Shown here piece after piece: positions 21,628 to 33,193 of a stretch of DNA of 64,000 bases (position 1 is the stretch's first letter; each line of letters starts with the position of its first letter). The DNA is from Rhizopus arrhizus (Eukaryota; Mucoromycota; Mucoromycetes; Mucorales; Rhizopodaceae): NCBI GenBank assembly GCA_024220505.1, contig JAKZZE010000040.1:218397-282396 (forward strand). Direction: 5' to 3'. A program made the position numbers and the translations under genes. Under the pieces are notes generated by a model that was given only the letters and a program-made list of their open reading frames with translations, searched no databases and had not been told where the DNA came from.

Positions 21628-22148
21628 ATCTCGACTTGACAGTTAAAGGAGGGGGTGTTAGCATTATGGTATGGGGTTGTATTACCTACGACGGGCCTGG
21701 TTATGCATGCTGGATTAGTGAAGGCACAATGAAGGCTTCTGATTATGTCGGGATTCTTAGTACAACTCTTATGGATAGCCTTGAATACTATGGTTACAAT
21801 CCTCAGGACATCTATTTTCAGCAGGATAACGATCCTAAACACACGTCAAAGCTAGCTAGGCAATGGTTCAAGGACAACAACTTCAAGTGTGACCATACCT
21901 TCAACTGGCCTTCACAAAGTCCAGATCTAAACCCAATAGAGCACATCTGGCACCACTTTAAGCTCAAGTTAAGTGCGTATGATATTAGGGCAAAAGGTGT
22001 GCATGAATTATGGGATCGTGTTGAAAAAGAATGGTCTACTTTTACAGCAGAAGACTGTAAGAAATACATAGACAGTATGCCTGATCGTTGTAGAGCTGTA
22101 ATTGCAGCGAAGGGCGGTCATACTAGATATTAATAAAATAAAGCATGC

Positions 22149-22360
22149 AGTGGAAAAATGGTTCCAATGTTGGTTTTTGTACTTAATGTTAGTTTATTCC
22201 CGATTGTGTAACGATGCAAGCAAAATATTTGTTCACTAATATAAGCTGCAAAAGCGCTACAAAATGCATGTTTTTGTGAGTCGTTACCATTTGTAGTTCA
22301 GAAGTTGTAAAGCGTTAAAGTTGCGAGACGAAAACATTGGAACCATTTTTCCACCCACTG
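22149..22360 (-). repeat. T1 right terminal inverted repeat (212 bp)
   Basis: This is the inverted partner of 14425-14635, with about 95% or better agreement by eye. It ends in CCACCCACTG followed by TA, and has two facing motif copies, one at each end of the arm. Confidence 0.88.
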
Positions 22361-22362
22361 TA

Positions 22363-22600
22363 TCTACGCTCACAAAGAATATAAATAGATGCCAAATTTT
22401 TATCCATAAAGCGAGGCCCTTTTGCAATATAAAGAAATCTTCAATAAAGAAGGACTTTAATTTTATATTGCTGCTATTATTTTTTTTGCCTAATTTTTTA
22501 TTTAATCTTACGATTAAAACACTTGCTTTTGCGAGCAGACCAAAATTGCTCAATTGGATTGAATTCAGAAGAGTAAGGAGGTAAAAACACACTGTGACTC
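22363..22600 (-). pseudogene. DDE transposase 3' fragment (IS630/Tc1-like) and its 3' flank
   Basis: On the minus strand, 22586-22500 reads PPYSSEFNPIEQFWSARKSK, which resembles the C-terminal catalytic block LPPYSPELNPIEQVW of IS630/Tc1-like DDE enzymes. It ends at an in-frame stop about eight codons later. The rest of the enzyme is not present. The 3' flank (22363-22510) is repeated in inverse orientation at 38717-38860 and 37050-37068. It is a relic distinct from the Tc1 families nearby. Confidence 0.65.
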
Positions 22601-22965
22601 AAAAAAAATCTCCGCATAGCGCTTATTTCATTCATCCATAAGCAAAATTTTAATGCCTCCATAAGCCATATTAGCGCTCGAACAGGCAGATTAACGCTCC
22701 TTCAAGCGTAATTAAGGCTGATGAATTTCAAAATAAATACCAATATGAGCTCTCAAACGCTTTCTTGAGTGCTTTCACATAACAATTTAATTGGATGAGG
22801 CAGACTTTAGCTGTTCTGTATATCAGCAGAGTATGGCTATGTTTAAGCATTTATGTCCAGTAAAATGGTACATTTATTATTGTATAAGGTAGTATAAATG
22901 GACAAATTTAAATGATTTAATAATACGATGCTTTATTTATTTTATTATATTATTCATTTAATATA
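22601..22965. other. No gene recognised
   Basis: A/T-rich sequence between the DDE fragment and the Tc1 nest. Several short GCGCT/AGCGCT-like words recur (around 22620, 22670 and 22695), but I see no gene or element boundary. Confidence 0.4.
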
Positions 22966-23072
22966 CAGTAGCGGACAAAACTGGTGCACAAAACTTTTTT
23001 TCAGCTTTTAACTACCATTACCTGCTCATGGTAGTTGCAATAGTCATGAAACTGTACTAGAAGGAGGATATA

Positions 23073-24665
23073 CAGTCCTGCTGTTAACTGCCTAACAAAA
23101 ATAAAATTTAAGATAATTCCCGCAAAAATAAAGCTAAACTTTTTAAATTTTAATGGAACAGTGCTAAAACAACATATTGTTATTGAACAAATTTTTATAG
23201 CACACTAATTAGTAAAATGTGGCGGAATTTGAACAAAATGAAAAATGACTATAAAATCAATCTGACAGCAAATCTTTAACGCTTTGTATATCCACCTTTA
23301 GCCTTGATAACCTCTTCAATTCTTTTTGGCATACTCTCGTAATACTTCTTCATGTCCTCTTTAGTGAATTGTTCCACTCTGCATCAAACCTATCCCACAA
23401 TTCATCCATATTTTTGGGCTTGGTGTCATATGCATCTAATTTCAACTTAACATGATGCCAGAGGTGTTCAATTGGGTTTAGGTCGGGACTATTTGCTGGC
23501 CAGTCTTGAATATAGTTAATTCCGTTACCTGCAAGCCATTTTTTAGTGAGTTTCGATGTGTGTTTTGTATCTCCGTCCTGTTGAAAGATGACTTCCTCAT
23601 TGCTGAGACTGAAGTGCTCGAGTGTATCCTTATAGGAAGTATCCAAGATATGGGTGTACAGCTCTGATTTCATAGGATACTCAATAATACGGCATGCGTA
23701 ACCTACTCCTGATGATGTTATGCATCCCCAAACCATCATTGAGCCTCCGCCACCTTTTAATTGAGTCTGATAATTATGTAGTCGAAGTGGGTCATCCTTA
23801 TGTTTCCATGTAATTTGAGCTCCATCTGATCCCCATCTGTTGATTTTGGTTTTTGTCGGAGAATATGACCTTGTTCCAGTCCTCTACAGTCCAGTCACGG
23901 TGTTTTTTGGCCCATTCCAATCGCTTTTTCTGGTTAGTTCTCTTCATTAAAGGCTTCTTTTTCTTATACAGAGTTTTAAGGCCGAGGGATCTCATTAGTT
24001 GTGTCGTAGATGAGTACTGCAATTTGTAACCAAGAGACCACAGATATCTTTGAACATCCTTTGCTGATAATAAGAAGCCTTTCCGGACTTTAAAAGCTAT
24101 GACTTGCTTTGTAAAATCGGGAACGGTGCTGACTCTACCACCACGGGGTTTGACGTGATCAGGATCAACTTGCTTTTTCATGAGAATAACTAGGGCTCTA
24201 GACACTCCAGTGGCTTGTACAATATTTTAGTACCCTTTCCGGCCTTAATTAATGAAATGACGTTATTGTGTGTGTCGTTGCTGAGTTGATAAGGCATTAC
24301 AAAGAAGTAGTTGTCAAGTGTAGAAGTAGAGATGTGATGGGGGAAATGAAGAGAAAAGTGTCGCTTTTTTATACATTTTTAGCTTCTCTACGTCATGATG
24401 ATACGTTATGTACGTTATCATTGCATCATGTATGCCAAAGTAGGGTTTAAAGTACATTTAATCATACTTACATCATTTTCCATTTAACCCAAAATCAATT
24501 TTTCTTGATTTAGATTTTTGTGTAACAAGCTAGAATTACATCATTCTTTTCTTCTTATACTATGACGTATGGGCTATCTAATGGTTTTTATTTCGTAGTT
24601 CTGACGTAATTATATCACTGTGCAGGCCATTTTATGGTTTTGTTAGGCAGTTGACAGTAGGACTG
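23073..24665 (-). mobile_element. Nested Tc1 element (1593 bp)
   Basis: The ends CAGTCCTGCTGTTAACTGCC (23073) and the inverse GGCAGTTGACAGTAGGACTG (24665) differ at two of the first 20 bases, and TA duplications sit at 23071-23072 and 24666-24667. It carries one transposase pseudogene on the minus strand. It inserted about 107 bp inside the left end of the older element. Confidence 0.88.
23276..24297 (-). pseudogene. Tc1 transposase of the nested element
   Basis: The frame starts at MPYQLSNDTHNNV (24297) and ends KGGYTKR at 23276, the usual 340-codon length. Three frameshifts are visible: near 24230 before QATGVSRALV, near 23840 after the VIFSDK block, and near 23360 after DAEWNN. Catalytic blocks remain: VIFSDK, FQQDGDTKHTSK and SPDLNPIEHLWHH, with 35 residues between the second Asp and the Glu. 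It would not give a working enzyme. Confidence 0.88.
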
Positions 24666-24879
24666 TACTAGTCATTGTAATTTATGTATGTTCTAAGCAT
24701 GACATTGTTAAAACTGAGCGATAAGCGTGCTTTAAATTTATAAAATTTTATATTTTCTAAAAACCGCAAAAGTGGCTAAGACCTTAGACTTTATATAATC
24801 ATCTCATCTCTTGATATCATCGGATGTTCTTCTTTGCATATGCTAATAATATGCGTGTATATCATTTTCAGTAAAAGAA

Positions 24880-25480
24880 CCCGGCTCTTTAACTATTCTT
24901 TTCCAAAGATCATCGACCCTTTTTGATCTAGTGTCGTATCATCATACCTTTGCCATCAATTGCCACCTGGCATGCTTAAGCGGACTTAGGCCGGGATTAG
25001 TGGCGGCTAAACTTGTAGCACAGAGGCGCTGTTATCAAATATTGAGTTTGTGGTATGCGTTGACTTGTGCCTTGTGTCATTGTCATGCTGAAACGAGAGA
25101 TTACGACGTTTTAGACTACTATACGCTAGGCTTTTGTGGTATGAAGTAAGCGAAATATATGTGCATATTTATGAGTTCATTATACCATCGTATACCTGAC
25201 ACACATATTCTGGTCCTCAATATCTAATACAGCCTTAAAACATAACAGAGCAGCCAGCATGCTTCATTGTTTGATCACCGTGAAAAAATCGCTAAGGTTG
25301 CTCGACTTGCTTTCAATATTAGTGTATACTGTCTGCATCCATAATGTTCATATTTGTTTCATTGCTAAAGATAGCAGACTTCCAGCCCTCTATAGTATAC
25401 AATGGCTTGTCGTGATACCACATTCATCGCTTTTTCCGACTTATACAGCTGATGAAATTCTTCGATTCCTTACTTCCAGA
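24880..25480 (-). pseudogene. Tc1 transposase, heavily decayed (outer element)
   Basis: Scattered similarity to other Tc1 transposases in this window survives on the minus strand. 25010-24960 aligns with the SPDLNPIEHLWH-coding block, 25205-25180 with the block around VCQVYDG (compare 40735-40760), and 25440-25370 with the block for EWAKKHRDWTVEDWN (compare 23880-23930). No long frame remains. This marks the outer Tc1 as the oldest of the nest. Confidence 0.6.
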
Positions 25481-26192
25481 CTCAAAATCTAGCTTCCTAC
25501 TGTGCCTTTAGACTGACAGTCTGCTAACACTGTATCTTAAGGTCCTCAAAATGTGCTGAGCATCAGGAACTGTGTGTAGCGGACCTTGTCCAAGCTCTAG
25601 GTTGATGATTGAACTAATAACTTTTCAGGCTAATAGCGGAATACCTTCATGATCACAAGACATTAAGTTTCTTTCTTCCCTCTTTCTCCTGTTGATTGTC
25701 CATTTAGAGATTCTTGTTACTCTAGGAATATCTGTTGTCGTACGAACTAAGTGTATTCGAGATCTCAGAGTTTCATTTTTACAGTTGCTTATTTTCTTAA
25801 ACATATAAGGCTAGTACTTTGTTATAGTGAATAGGGTAAAAACAAAAGGGGGGGCTCAATGGGAAATACAAAATAAGTACAGTTTTATATATTTTTTATG
25901 AGCTACTAGAATTTACTAATCTGCTGTGAAATCTGAAAGCAAACGGGAGAGATTTGGGGAAAATTGAAAGAAGGCTAGACAAGCACCACATTTTTGGCGA
26001 AAATTGAAATATGCAAAAAATCACTAAAAATGACCTTATGCCTGGGGGATGTCCGGTACAGTTCCGGTTTACATAACATAATGTATATTTTGGACTGTCT
26101 TTCAGATGGTATATGCCACAAAAGTCGCAGACATATGGCGGAGATACAATGTTGTTTTTAATTTTTGTGCACCAGTTTTGTCCGCTACTGTA

Positions 26193-27510
26193 CATTTGAA
26201 TAAAAAAAAAGTAATAACAAAAAAATAATAATAAAAGAAAAGGAATAATAAAAAAAAAGGAATGCAGAATGAACAGATCCAATATAATCGTACGTCATTA
26301 CTTACCTGTCCTCGACAATATTCAATGCAACCCATTTAGCAGATTTAATTACTTTCAACAATCTACATTCAACAGAATAATTAATATTTAAACATATGCA
26401 ATTTTATTTCTATTTACCAAAATTGTTTTCCTTTTTTTTTATCACATGATGGATAATTGTCTTATACAACCATTGTTACTTTTCCTCAAGTCCGTGCGCC
26501 TATGCTTTATTGGGTTTCATAATACTCTATCATCATTGCTGTTATCGTTAATATCATCACAGTTGCTTCATACAAAGTCCCAACTGCAAAATGAAACAAA
26601 GTATTAAAATCTAATAAATAAAGAACATCAGTTAAGAAAAAATAACAAGCTAACAAATTATACATTTTGTCTTATTCAAACATACTATCTATACAATATG
26701 TTGTTGGTTAAGGTTCAATCTATCTGAAGCAGCATAGAGTATAATTTTACCTAATATCAACAGCATACACAATATGAAACAACACACCAAGCATAGTATA
26801 CAAAAGCAGAGGATGAATAGTTGCGACAAACTGGTCTACAGCATGATAGAGTATTGATTATACAGCTAGGTTGCACACTACAGATAGAGTCAGTAAGGTG
26901 TCAAGGTAAGGAGCGGAAAGAAATACAAATAAAGATATAAAGAAGAGCAAGGGTTGTTGCATGTTGTAATGTAGCCATAACTAAGTTTTCTTTTAATTAG
27001 TGAACCATTCGTTAAAAACATCTTGTTTGACTAAAGCTCTCGCAATATTTGAAGTAAAAGAATACTAGAGCTTACTATAAGTAAAGATAAAAAGAAATAG
27101 TTAAAAGGAATACAACATTCAACAACTTCATACCCATGCAACATAATAATTGTTTTTTTTTTTCATTTGTATGCGCTGACTGTTTGAGCTGATTTAGTTT
27201 TAGCTGTTTTGTTTTCAAAACATGGTGCATATCAGCAATAACTAAAAGTATCAAAAACTGTTAACAAAGTAGAGTAATAATGAATATACGAAAAAAAAAA
27301 ATAATGCTTTAAAATCCATGCAAGTTTATTTCATATAATTAACGTCATAGGACCAATGGCATTGAAGAATAACAACTAAGCTATATAAAAAAGTACCAAC
27401 ATTACCATCATGAAGATTTAGTCATGACAAGACAATTCTAAACGACATTTAACAAACAATAATAGAATTTATTTAACAAAAGATAAAACAATAAAAAGAA
27501 AAAGAAACAA
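26193..27510. other. No gene recognised
   Basis: A/T-rich sequence between the Tc1 nest and the gene at 27511-28615. No frame, inverted repeat or RNA stands out. It may be the 3' flank of that gene or part of an element whose ends I cannot see. Confidence 0.4.
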
Positions 27511-28615
27511 TTATATTCTTCTCTTTTTATTTTGACGACGAGAAGTAGGACGAGTGCCAGAACGGGTACGACCAGAGGGAGAAGGAGGAAGAGGAGAAAC
27601 AGCAGAGGACGAGAAGGTAGTTGCGGAAGTTGTACTAAAGTTAATAAAACTTAATCGTTACAATGATAGAGTATGTTTGTTTTTAAAATTAAACATACAT
27701 GCTAACTTCATTGCTATTTCCTTGTTCTAAGTCGTTGGAGGCATCAAGATCAGGAAGTAGTTCAAGATCAAAATTTTCCTCAGGATGTGTATCTGTTATG
27801 TAGGTGTTCGGCTCTACTACGTTATTTGCAGTGTCTGGTTGTTGGTTTTTTAACTAATATAAACATAATGATTAATCAAATGAACGGTTTTGTATAAAAA
27901 GAATACCTTTTTGTTATAATAATTATTGTATGACTTTGCTAACAAAACTTGAGCTCCCCAGCTGTTATTGCATCTATTCAAAGGGATATTTGCTCGTAAA
28001 GCAAGTTCTTCAAGGTCTGTGTATGCTGCATTTTTGTAAACAGCAGGAATATCCTTCCACGATAGCTTGTTTTTATCAATATGAGCATCGGCAAGAAGCT
28101 TATTGCTTAAGCTCGTACAAACAACTTGTGTGAACCTATTTAGCTGAGAGTGGTATCTTTTAGTTAAAAATGCTTTTTGATCCAATGTTTCATCGGAATC
28201 CTCTGGCTTATCTACGAGATCCATTGTTTCTCTTAGGAACGCGTCTATGCAGGCTGCGTTGCCATGTCACCCATCACCCAAGCTTGTTGGGAACCTTGGA
28301 ACATCTCTCCGAACGATGTCAAATGCTGGTAGATTTAATTGGGGAAGTTGGGGTTGGTAAATAGCTGCTGTAATGTGTTTTAAGTAAAAAACATCCCATT
28401 TAACCCACTTCCTTTTTTTTTTCTTTTTTTTTACCTTGTGAAGCAGGATCGCTTGTAGGAGCGTTTTGCTCTATCATCAGCTTCAACTCGGCCATTTGTT
28501 GCCGAACTTCATCTTTCCAGGCTTCGAATTCGCTTCTGATTTCGCTTTTGAAAGCTTCACCTGTTTTTCGATAGTTTCGGATTTCGTAAACAATTTGATC
28601 AACGTTGTAAGGCAT
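27511..28615 (-). pseudogene. Unrecognised four-exon gene with one in-frame stop
   Basis: Exons 28615-28435, 28367-27907, 27853-27699 and 27634-27511 join through GT-AG introns of 53-67 bases, and phases agree throughout, giving 306 codons. The N terminus is a charged, probably coiled-coil region (IRNYRKTGEAFKSEI). The centre (ACIDAFLRETMDLVDK onward) has no family I know. An acidic linker precedes a Ser/Pro/Arg tail with a nuclear-signal-like SRRQNKKRRI end. A single TGA at 28267-28269 sits where a tryptophan (TGG) would fit between LGDG and HGNAA. The coiled coil plus basic tail resembles ORF1 proteins of the CACTG elements in general form only. It may be the partner gene of the split transposase at 32244. 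Confidence 0.6.
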
Positions 28616-29113
28616 AGCAAGAAGATGTAAAATTTAAAAAATATTAGTTTGATGGAATCAAAATAAACAATGATTATATAACTGCCTAGAGTTTATATAC
28701 TTTTCATTGTCTATGCATTAACGAATGTACCCGGAATTCCGACTAAATGTTACGCGGCATTTTGTTCTTGCCCCTTAATCATTTGTTCAACTAGCCAAGG
28801 GATATCCACATTTCTACTGATAAAATTGTTTAATGTAAACAATGTGCTTAGCTACTCTTTGATTGCATTTGCAGCAAGGCACATGGTAACAAAGAGAAAG
28901 ATGCTACGGCTATACTCCAAAAATAAAAGATGTAGACTGTCGTATCTCAACATACTATAAACATGATTCATATTCAATTTATAAGAAATCAGAGTAGTGA
29001 ATGCTTTACAAAGATTTATTACAGTCTTTTCTCTATTATTTAGTCACAACTAATTCCACTCCTTTAACTCAATACAAGTTGTTTTAATATAGCTCCTGAT
29101 GCAATGAGACATA
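28616..29113. other. No gene recognised
   Basis: The upstream region of the 28615 gene up to the Tc1 element at 29114. A TATATA-type stretch (GATTATATAACTG, about 28672-28684, and GTTTATATAC, 28690-28699) lies 60-85 bases upstream of its ATG and could be its promoter. Confidence 0.35.
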
Positions 29114-30752
29114 CAGTAGGTCAAAAAATTGCTGCAAGGAATTGCAAAATACCGGTTTTACAGCTGGTTGTCTATGGATACTGCACCAAACTATCTCAAA
29201 CTTTGATCGTTTGTACCTCACTAGAAAGGGCATTTATTCGTCGATTATCTGATATGGACAATGGTTATTGGCGGAATTTGATATAGTTAAAGGGAATGTT
29301 ATAAACATCTGGCATTTTTTACTTGTTTACATATGTTTGGAATAACGAATTTTAATACGACCCAGCCGATTGTTATCGTATGAATTCACATCCTTGACAT
29401 CGTAAGAATGTTAGCAGTATATAAAGACGCTTGCAATTCCTTTATTTTAAATTTTAAATTGTCTTGCTTGCACTATTTATCTTTTTTACCCTATCATCAA
29501 CCACATGCCTAAACGACTATCAAACGAGAAAGTAAACAATCTCAAACAAGCATTAACTGAGCCCACATCAGCGTACGCTATTGCTAAGGAGACTGGAGTA
29601 CATAAATCAACTGTTAGTAGTTACTTTAGAAGGTTGTTTTTAAACAGGACAATAAATACAGGTGGTAGACCTACAATAAACTCCAAAGTGACGAAGCGGT
29701 TAAGCAAAAGAAAATTCGTTAAAGGGGTTCCAAATACTGCCAAAGAGGTATGCCGGGAGCTGGCTGAACTTGGCTATGATATCTCATACCAGTCAGCAAT
29801 TAAGGTACTGAAATCAATGGAGTTCCATTTTTCAATAGAAAAAAAGAAGCTATTTCCGACAAAAGCACATATGTAGCATCAGTTAGAATGTGTCAACGAT
29901 CATCAGGATTAGACAGTAGACGACTGACAATAAGCGGTATTCTTTAATGAATCTGAGATCAATGTATGGGGATCTGATGGTGGTAACTACTATTGGAAAA
30001 GGCCAAGTGGTCTTTTTCAACATCGTAACCTGAAATTTACAGTCAAGCATAGATCTAGCAAGTTGATGACGTGAGGCTGTATAACATGCGGAAGTCCAGG
30101 ATATGACTGCCAAATTTACGATGGAAGCATTTATTCGGATGTTTACCAGCATAATTTGAACACCACGCTTCGTGATACTATGGAGCACTATAATTCCGAC
30201 TGGTCCTACATTTACTTTCAGCATGATAATGACCCAAAGCACAAGATAAAATCTACAGTAGCCTGGTTGAATAGTCACCAATAGAGTTATATTAACGATT
30301 GGCCAGCTCAAAGTCCGGACTTAAATCCAATAGAACATGTATGGCATCAGCTGAAGTTAAAGCTCAGCTGTTACGAACGTAGAGCAAAGAATACGGATGA
30401 GCTTTGGGAACGAGTACAAAAAGCATGGAATGGATTTGATAAAGAACTTTGCCAAAGGTACATCGATAGCATGCCGGTAAGAATTCAAGAGGTTATTAAT
30501 AGAAAAGGAGGATCAACTAAATATTAATAAATAAATTCATTGCGTTCAAATTTTCGTTTTTTCAAATTTTCAAATTGCGCGCCTCATACTTCCTTCAATA
30601 CTTATCCAATAGGGCTTAAACTCTTTCGGATTCTTCAAGACATGTAGGAAATCTACTATGTGGAAACAGAGGCAGTTTGTACCATTGTGGCAGGATGTAC
30701 GCTACAAAAATTGAGAAAAATGGATTCCTTGCAGCAATTTTTTGACCTACTG
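29114..30752 (+). mobile_element. Tc1 element, family T5 (1639 bp)
   Basis: Inverted ends CAGTAGGTCAAAAAATTGCT (29114) and the exact inverse (to 30752) of about 29 bp are flanked by TA at 29112-29113 and 30753-30754. One transposase pseudogene lies on the plus strand. A truncated relative starts at 42837, and an isolated end-like relic is at 39648-39688. Confidence 0.9.
29505..30527 (+). pseudogene. Tc1 transposase, family T5
   Basis: The frame begins MPKRLSNEKVNNLKQAL, with a helix-turn-helix (IAKETGVHKSTVSSYFRR), and would end with GGSTKY at 30527. It is broken by TAG at 29875-29877, where the sister copy at 43228 has CAG, by a TAG where the sister has TGG, by another TAG near 30282, by a TGA near 30070 and by small shifts near 29910-29940. 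FQHDNDPKHK and SPDLNPIEHVWH remain, 35 residues apart. Several of these changes are C-to-T or G-to-A. Confidence 0.88.
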
Positions 30753-30754
30753 TA

Positions 30755-32243
30755 AATGAAAAATAGATCTACTTAAATAATTATAAACAGTCCACTTGCA
30801 TAACCAGGAATAGGTCTTCCTACTAAACTTTTTTCATGCTAGATCTGCAGCTATAATTAATTAAAATATTTTGAAAAGGATTTAATTGAAACTTCATGAA
30901 AAGGATGTAGATACCAGATACAATAATATTAAATAAAAATATAATTTTTTTAAGTCTCGTTGAATTTTATAGTCGTTTTATTCTTACGAGATAACACATA
31001 GACTGATATTAATAAAACCAATAAAAATATGCTTTAATACTTTGTGAGCTTGCTGTTATCTATATAACTTCTATAAACCCTATTATTGATTGAAGAAAAG
31101 TATATCCTGTAACTATAATCAATTGAAATGTGTTGTGTATGGTATCTTTAATCAATTACTGTATTAAGGAGAAGTTACCTTTTTAGTTTGTAGTATGCTT
31201 GATAAAAAATATCACCATTCCGTGTAAGATATTCATAAGAAATATCGCTTACAGATATTTTACATGATAATTTTAAAAGAAACATAATACTATGACATGT
31301 TCTTCTTAAAGTTGTAATCATTACATTGTGCATAAGCGGTCAATAGTCAAAGAGAAGAAACTACAGTGTGTAATTTTCTCAAGAGATAAGATTTAATGTT
31401 TTAACCTCATTTGTTTTATTGTTTTTATACCGACTTTAAACGACATACTATAAACAACTCTAATCATTTCTAAGCTACAAGATGTCTAGGCCAACTTTGT
31501 TATTAATCTTAGATCATAGTGTTCATTTACATTGTAATATTTATTATCGGTACTCATGTTAAGAATTTAAGGAGTTGATATTTGTATATATTACTACATC
31601 AGACTATACACAGCAGTTTTAGGTGACAAATGCTAACAGATTTATTATTGTTTTTTATTTTTTTTTTAAAAAAAATATAGCGAAATAAAAGAAAAATGAG
31701 CTTTATACTTAACTTTAGCCTAGATAGCAATTGTCTCTGATATCAGCAATTCTATATTAACCTCTGCTTTTTCTATAAGTACTTGTATTTTAGTATTATA
31801 TTTTCTATACTAAAGGCTATCTGCTATTTACATTTGTAAATTGTAAGATATTAACCAACGTTTGTTTACGCCCTATATTAATTTCCACGTTTTGTTTTTA
31901 TTGTTTTTTTTTTTGGTTTTTACCTACTATGTTCCAAAAATAGCAATGCACATGTATTAGATATACGGACCATCTCTAATAATCAGCAATACCCCATACA
32001 GAACCATTGACTAATTAGGTAGATTTAGTCAACTAAAGCCAGATAGGCATCCTCAGGAACCATAATCTTCATCTGATTTCTACAATAAATACTTCGTACT
32101 CTTATTAATTTCGATTTAAACAATAGTACACTGAGAAGTATAGATACCTTTAATTATTATTATCCGCTCTTCATCTCTCTCTTTTTCTCTTTTTTTTTTT
32201 TCTTTTTTTTTTTTTTTACCTTTGTCAAAAAATTTACTTTCCA
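30755..32243. other. No gene recognised; probable upstream region of the split transposase
   Basis: About 1.5 kb of A/T-rich sequence with no frame or repeat that I recognise. The last 80 bases before 32244 are T-rich (TCTTTTT tracts), as upstream of the other CACTG ORF1 genes. Confidence 0.4.
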
Positions 32244-32805
32244 ATGTCTCAAACTACTTTTTATCCTTGTAATCTCTGCAAACGCTTTGTTGGTGCTACC
32301 TTTGCTACATTGCAGTTGCATCAGATACGTGGTGGATGTATGTTGCAATTTATTCAAGAACATGGAGCTGGTGAACTGTCACTGCAAAATTCTACTATAG
32401 AAATTACTTCATATGATGATGACGTTAACGATGCTGATATAAATATTGATGTAGAAGTTGGCATGGAAAGCATGTCTAATGTTAGCGTTGGATCTGTTGC
32501 TTCATCACTTGATGGTAATCAAAAATTTAGGAATTAGTGATTGTTTATCATTATTGCGTTTTGTTAACATATCACACTTTCATTGCTCTAGATAGTGCAG
32601 TGGTTTATGAGTACATTGGATCCAGCTTGCAACTCTCAGCGGTTGAAAAGGCTGCTGTTGAGCTTACTCGATTGGCTGATCAACACGGTGTTAATCGTCA
32701 GTTCAAGAGAGATATGATAAACACTATAAACAAAACGCTATTAAGCAAGATTAATGAAGATGCTCTCAATGGTAAATTAATAAACAATATAAAATTCCCC
32801 ATTAC
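32244..32805 (+). pseudogene. Tnp2-like transposase, 5' half (cut by inversion)
   Basis: Exon 1 (32244-32514) begins MSQTTFYPCNLCKRFVG and contains a zinc-finger-like pattern (CNLC followed by LHQIRGGC). Exon 2 starts at 32592 after a 77-base GT-AG intron and includes VEKAAVELTRLADQHGVNRQ. At about 32803-32805 the frame meets reversed right-arm sequence of a CACTG element. The rest of the protein is on the minus strand from 48501. Reading exon 2 up to INNIKFPIT and then the minus strand from 48502 gives SNINPIEIGG in the same frame with no gap. Confidence 0.85.
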
Positions 32806-33193
32806 TTTTGAAAAAAAAAAAGTTGCAATGTTGAAATGGTAAAAAAAAAAAGAAATTACATTCCCAGTATTGACATTACAAAAAGAATCTCCATTCAATG
32901 TACTGTTTTAACCTGAATAAAAACGCAGCGTTTTAAATTTGGGTTTTAAAAAAAAGTGCTTTAGAAATTTTTTTCATTAAAAAAAATAAAAGTGGACCAA
33001 ATATGACGAAGGTGGAAGCCATCAAACAGAAACCTAAAATAAGATTCAAAAACCACAGTACAAATGGCAAACTGATTTTATCTGTAGCCAAATCTAGAAT
33101 GAAACAAAGGTAAAAAATAATTAAATTTAAAGATCTAAACACCGCTTTCATTTTTTTTTTGTTTTATTTATTTCACAAGTTTTTTTTTTTTTT

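Larger units (their letters stand above)
14827..22133 (+). pseudogene. T1 transposase, split into three pieces
   Basis: Pieces at 14827-15160, 15500-15691 and 21633-22133 join into one Tc1-type transposase similar to the intact T9 enzyme (48982-50013). The start MVRTLSKNKQESIKSL matches MVHPLSRSKQESIRSL of T9. The first piece holds the helix-turn-helix region, the second VFSDETKVNVYG with the first catalytic Asp, and the third QQDNDPKHTSK and SPDLNPIEHIW with the second Asp and Glu. The spacing between those two is 37 residues. Apart from the two insertions there are in-frame TGA (near 15637) and TAA (near 15683; a CAA to TAA change is likely) codons. It is dead. Confidence 0.88.
14425..22360 (+). 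mobile_element. Tc1/mariner element, family T1, carrying two nested insertions
   Basis: The element begins CAGTGGGTGG at 14425 and ends CCACCCACTG at 22360, with TA on both sides (14423-14424 and 22361-22362). Terminal inverted repeats are about 211 bp. It originally measured about 1.66 kb. It now also holds a 334-bp solo LTR at 15161 and a 5.9-kb chromovirus at 15697. It abuts the truncated 5' side of the LINE. Family T1 also occurs at 1-473. Confidence 0.92.
22966..26190. mobile_element. Old Tc1 element with a younger Tc1 nested inside
   Basis: The inverted ends CAGTAGCGGACAAAACTGG (22966) and CCAGTTTTGTCCGCTACTG (26190) are flanked by TA (22964-22965, 26191-26192). Without the nested copy at 23073-24665 this would be about 1.63 kb, the normal size for Tc1. 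Its own transposase is heavily decayed (24880-25480). Confidence 0.88.
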
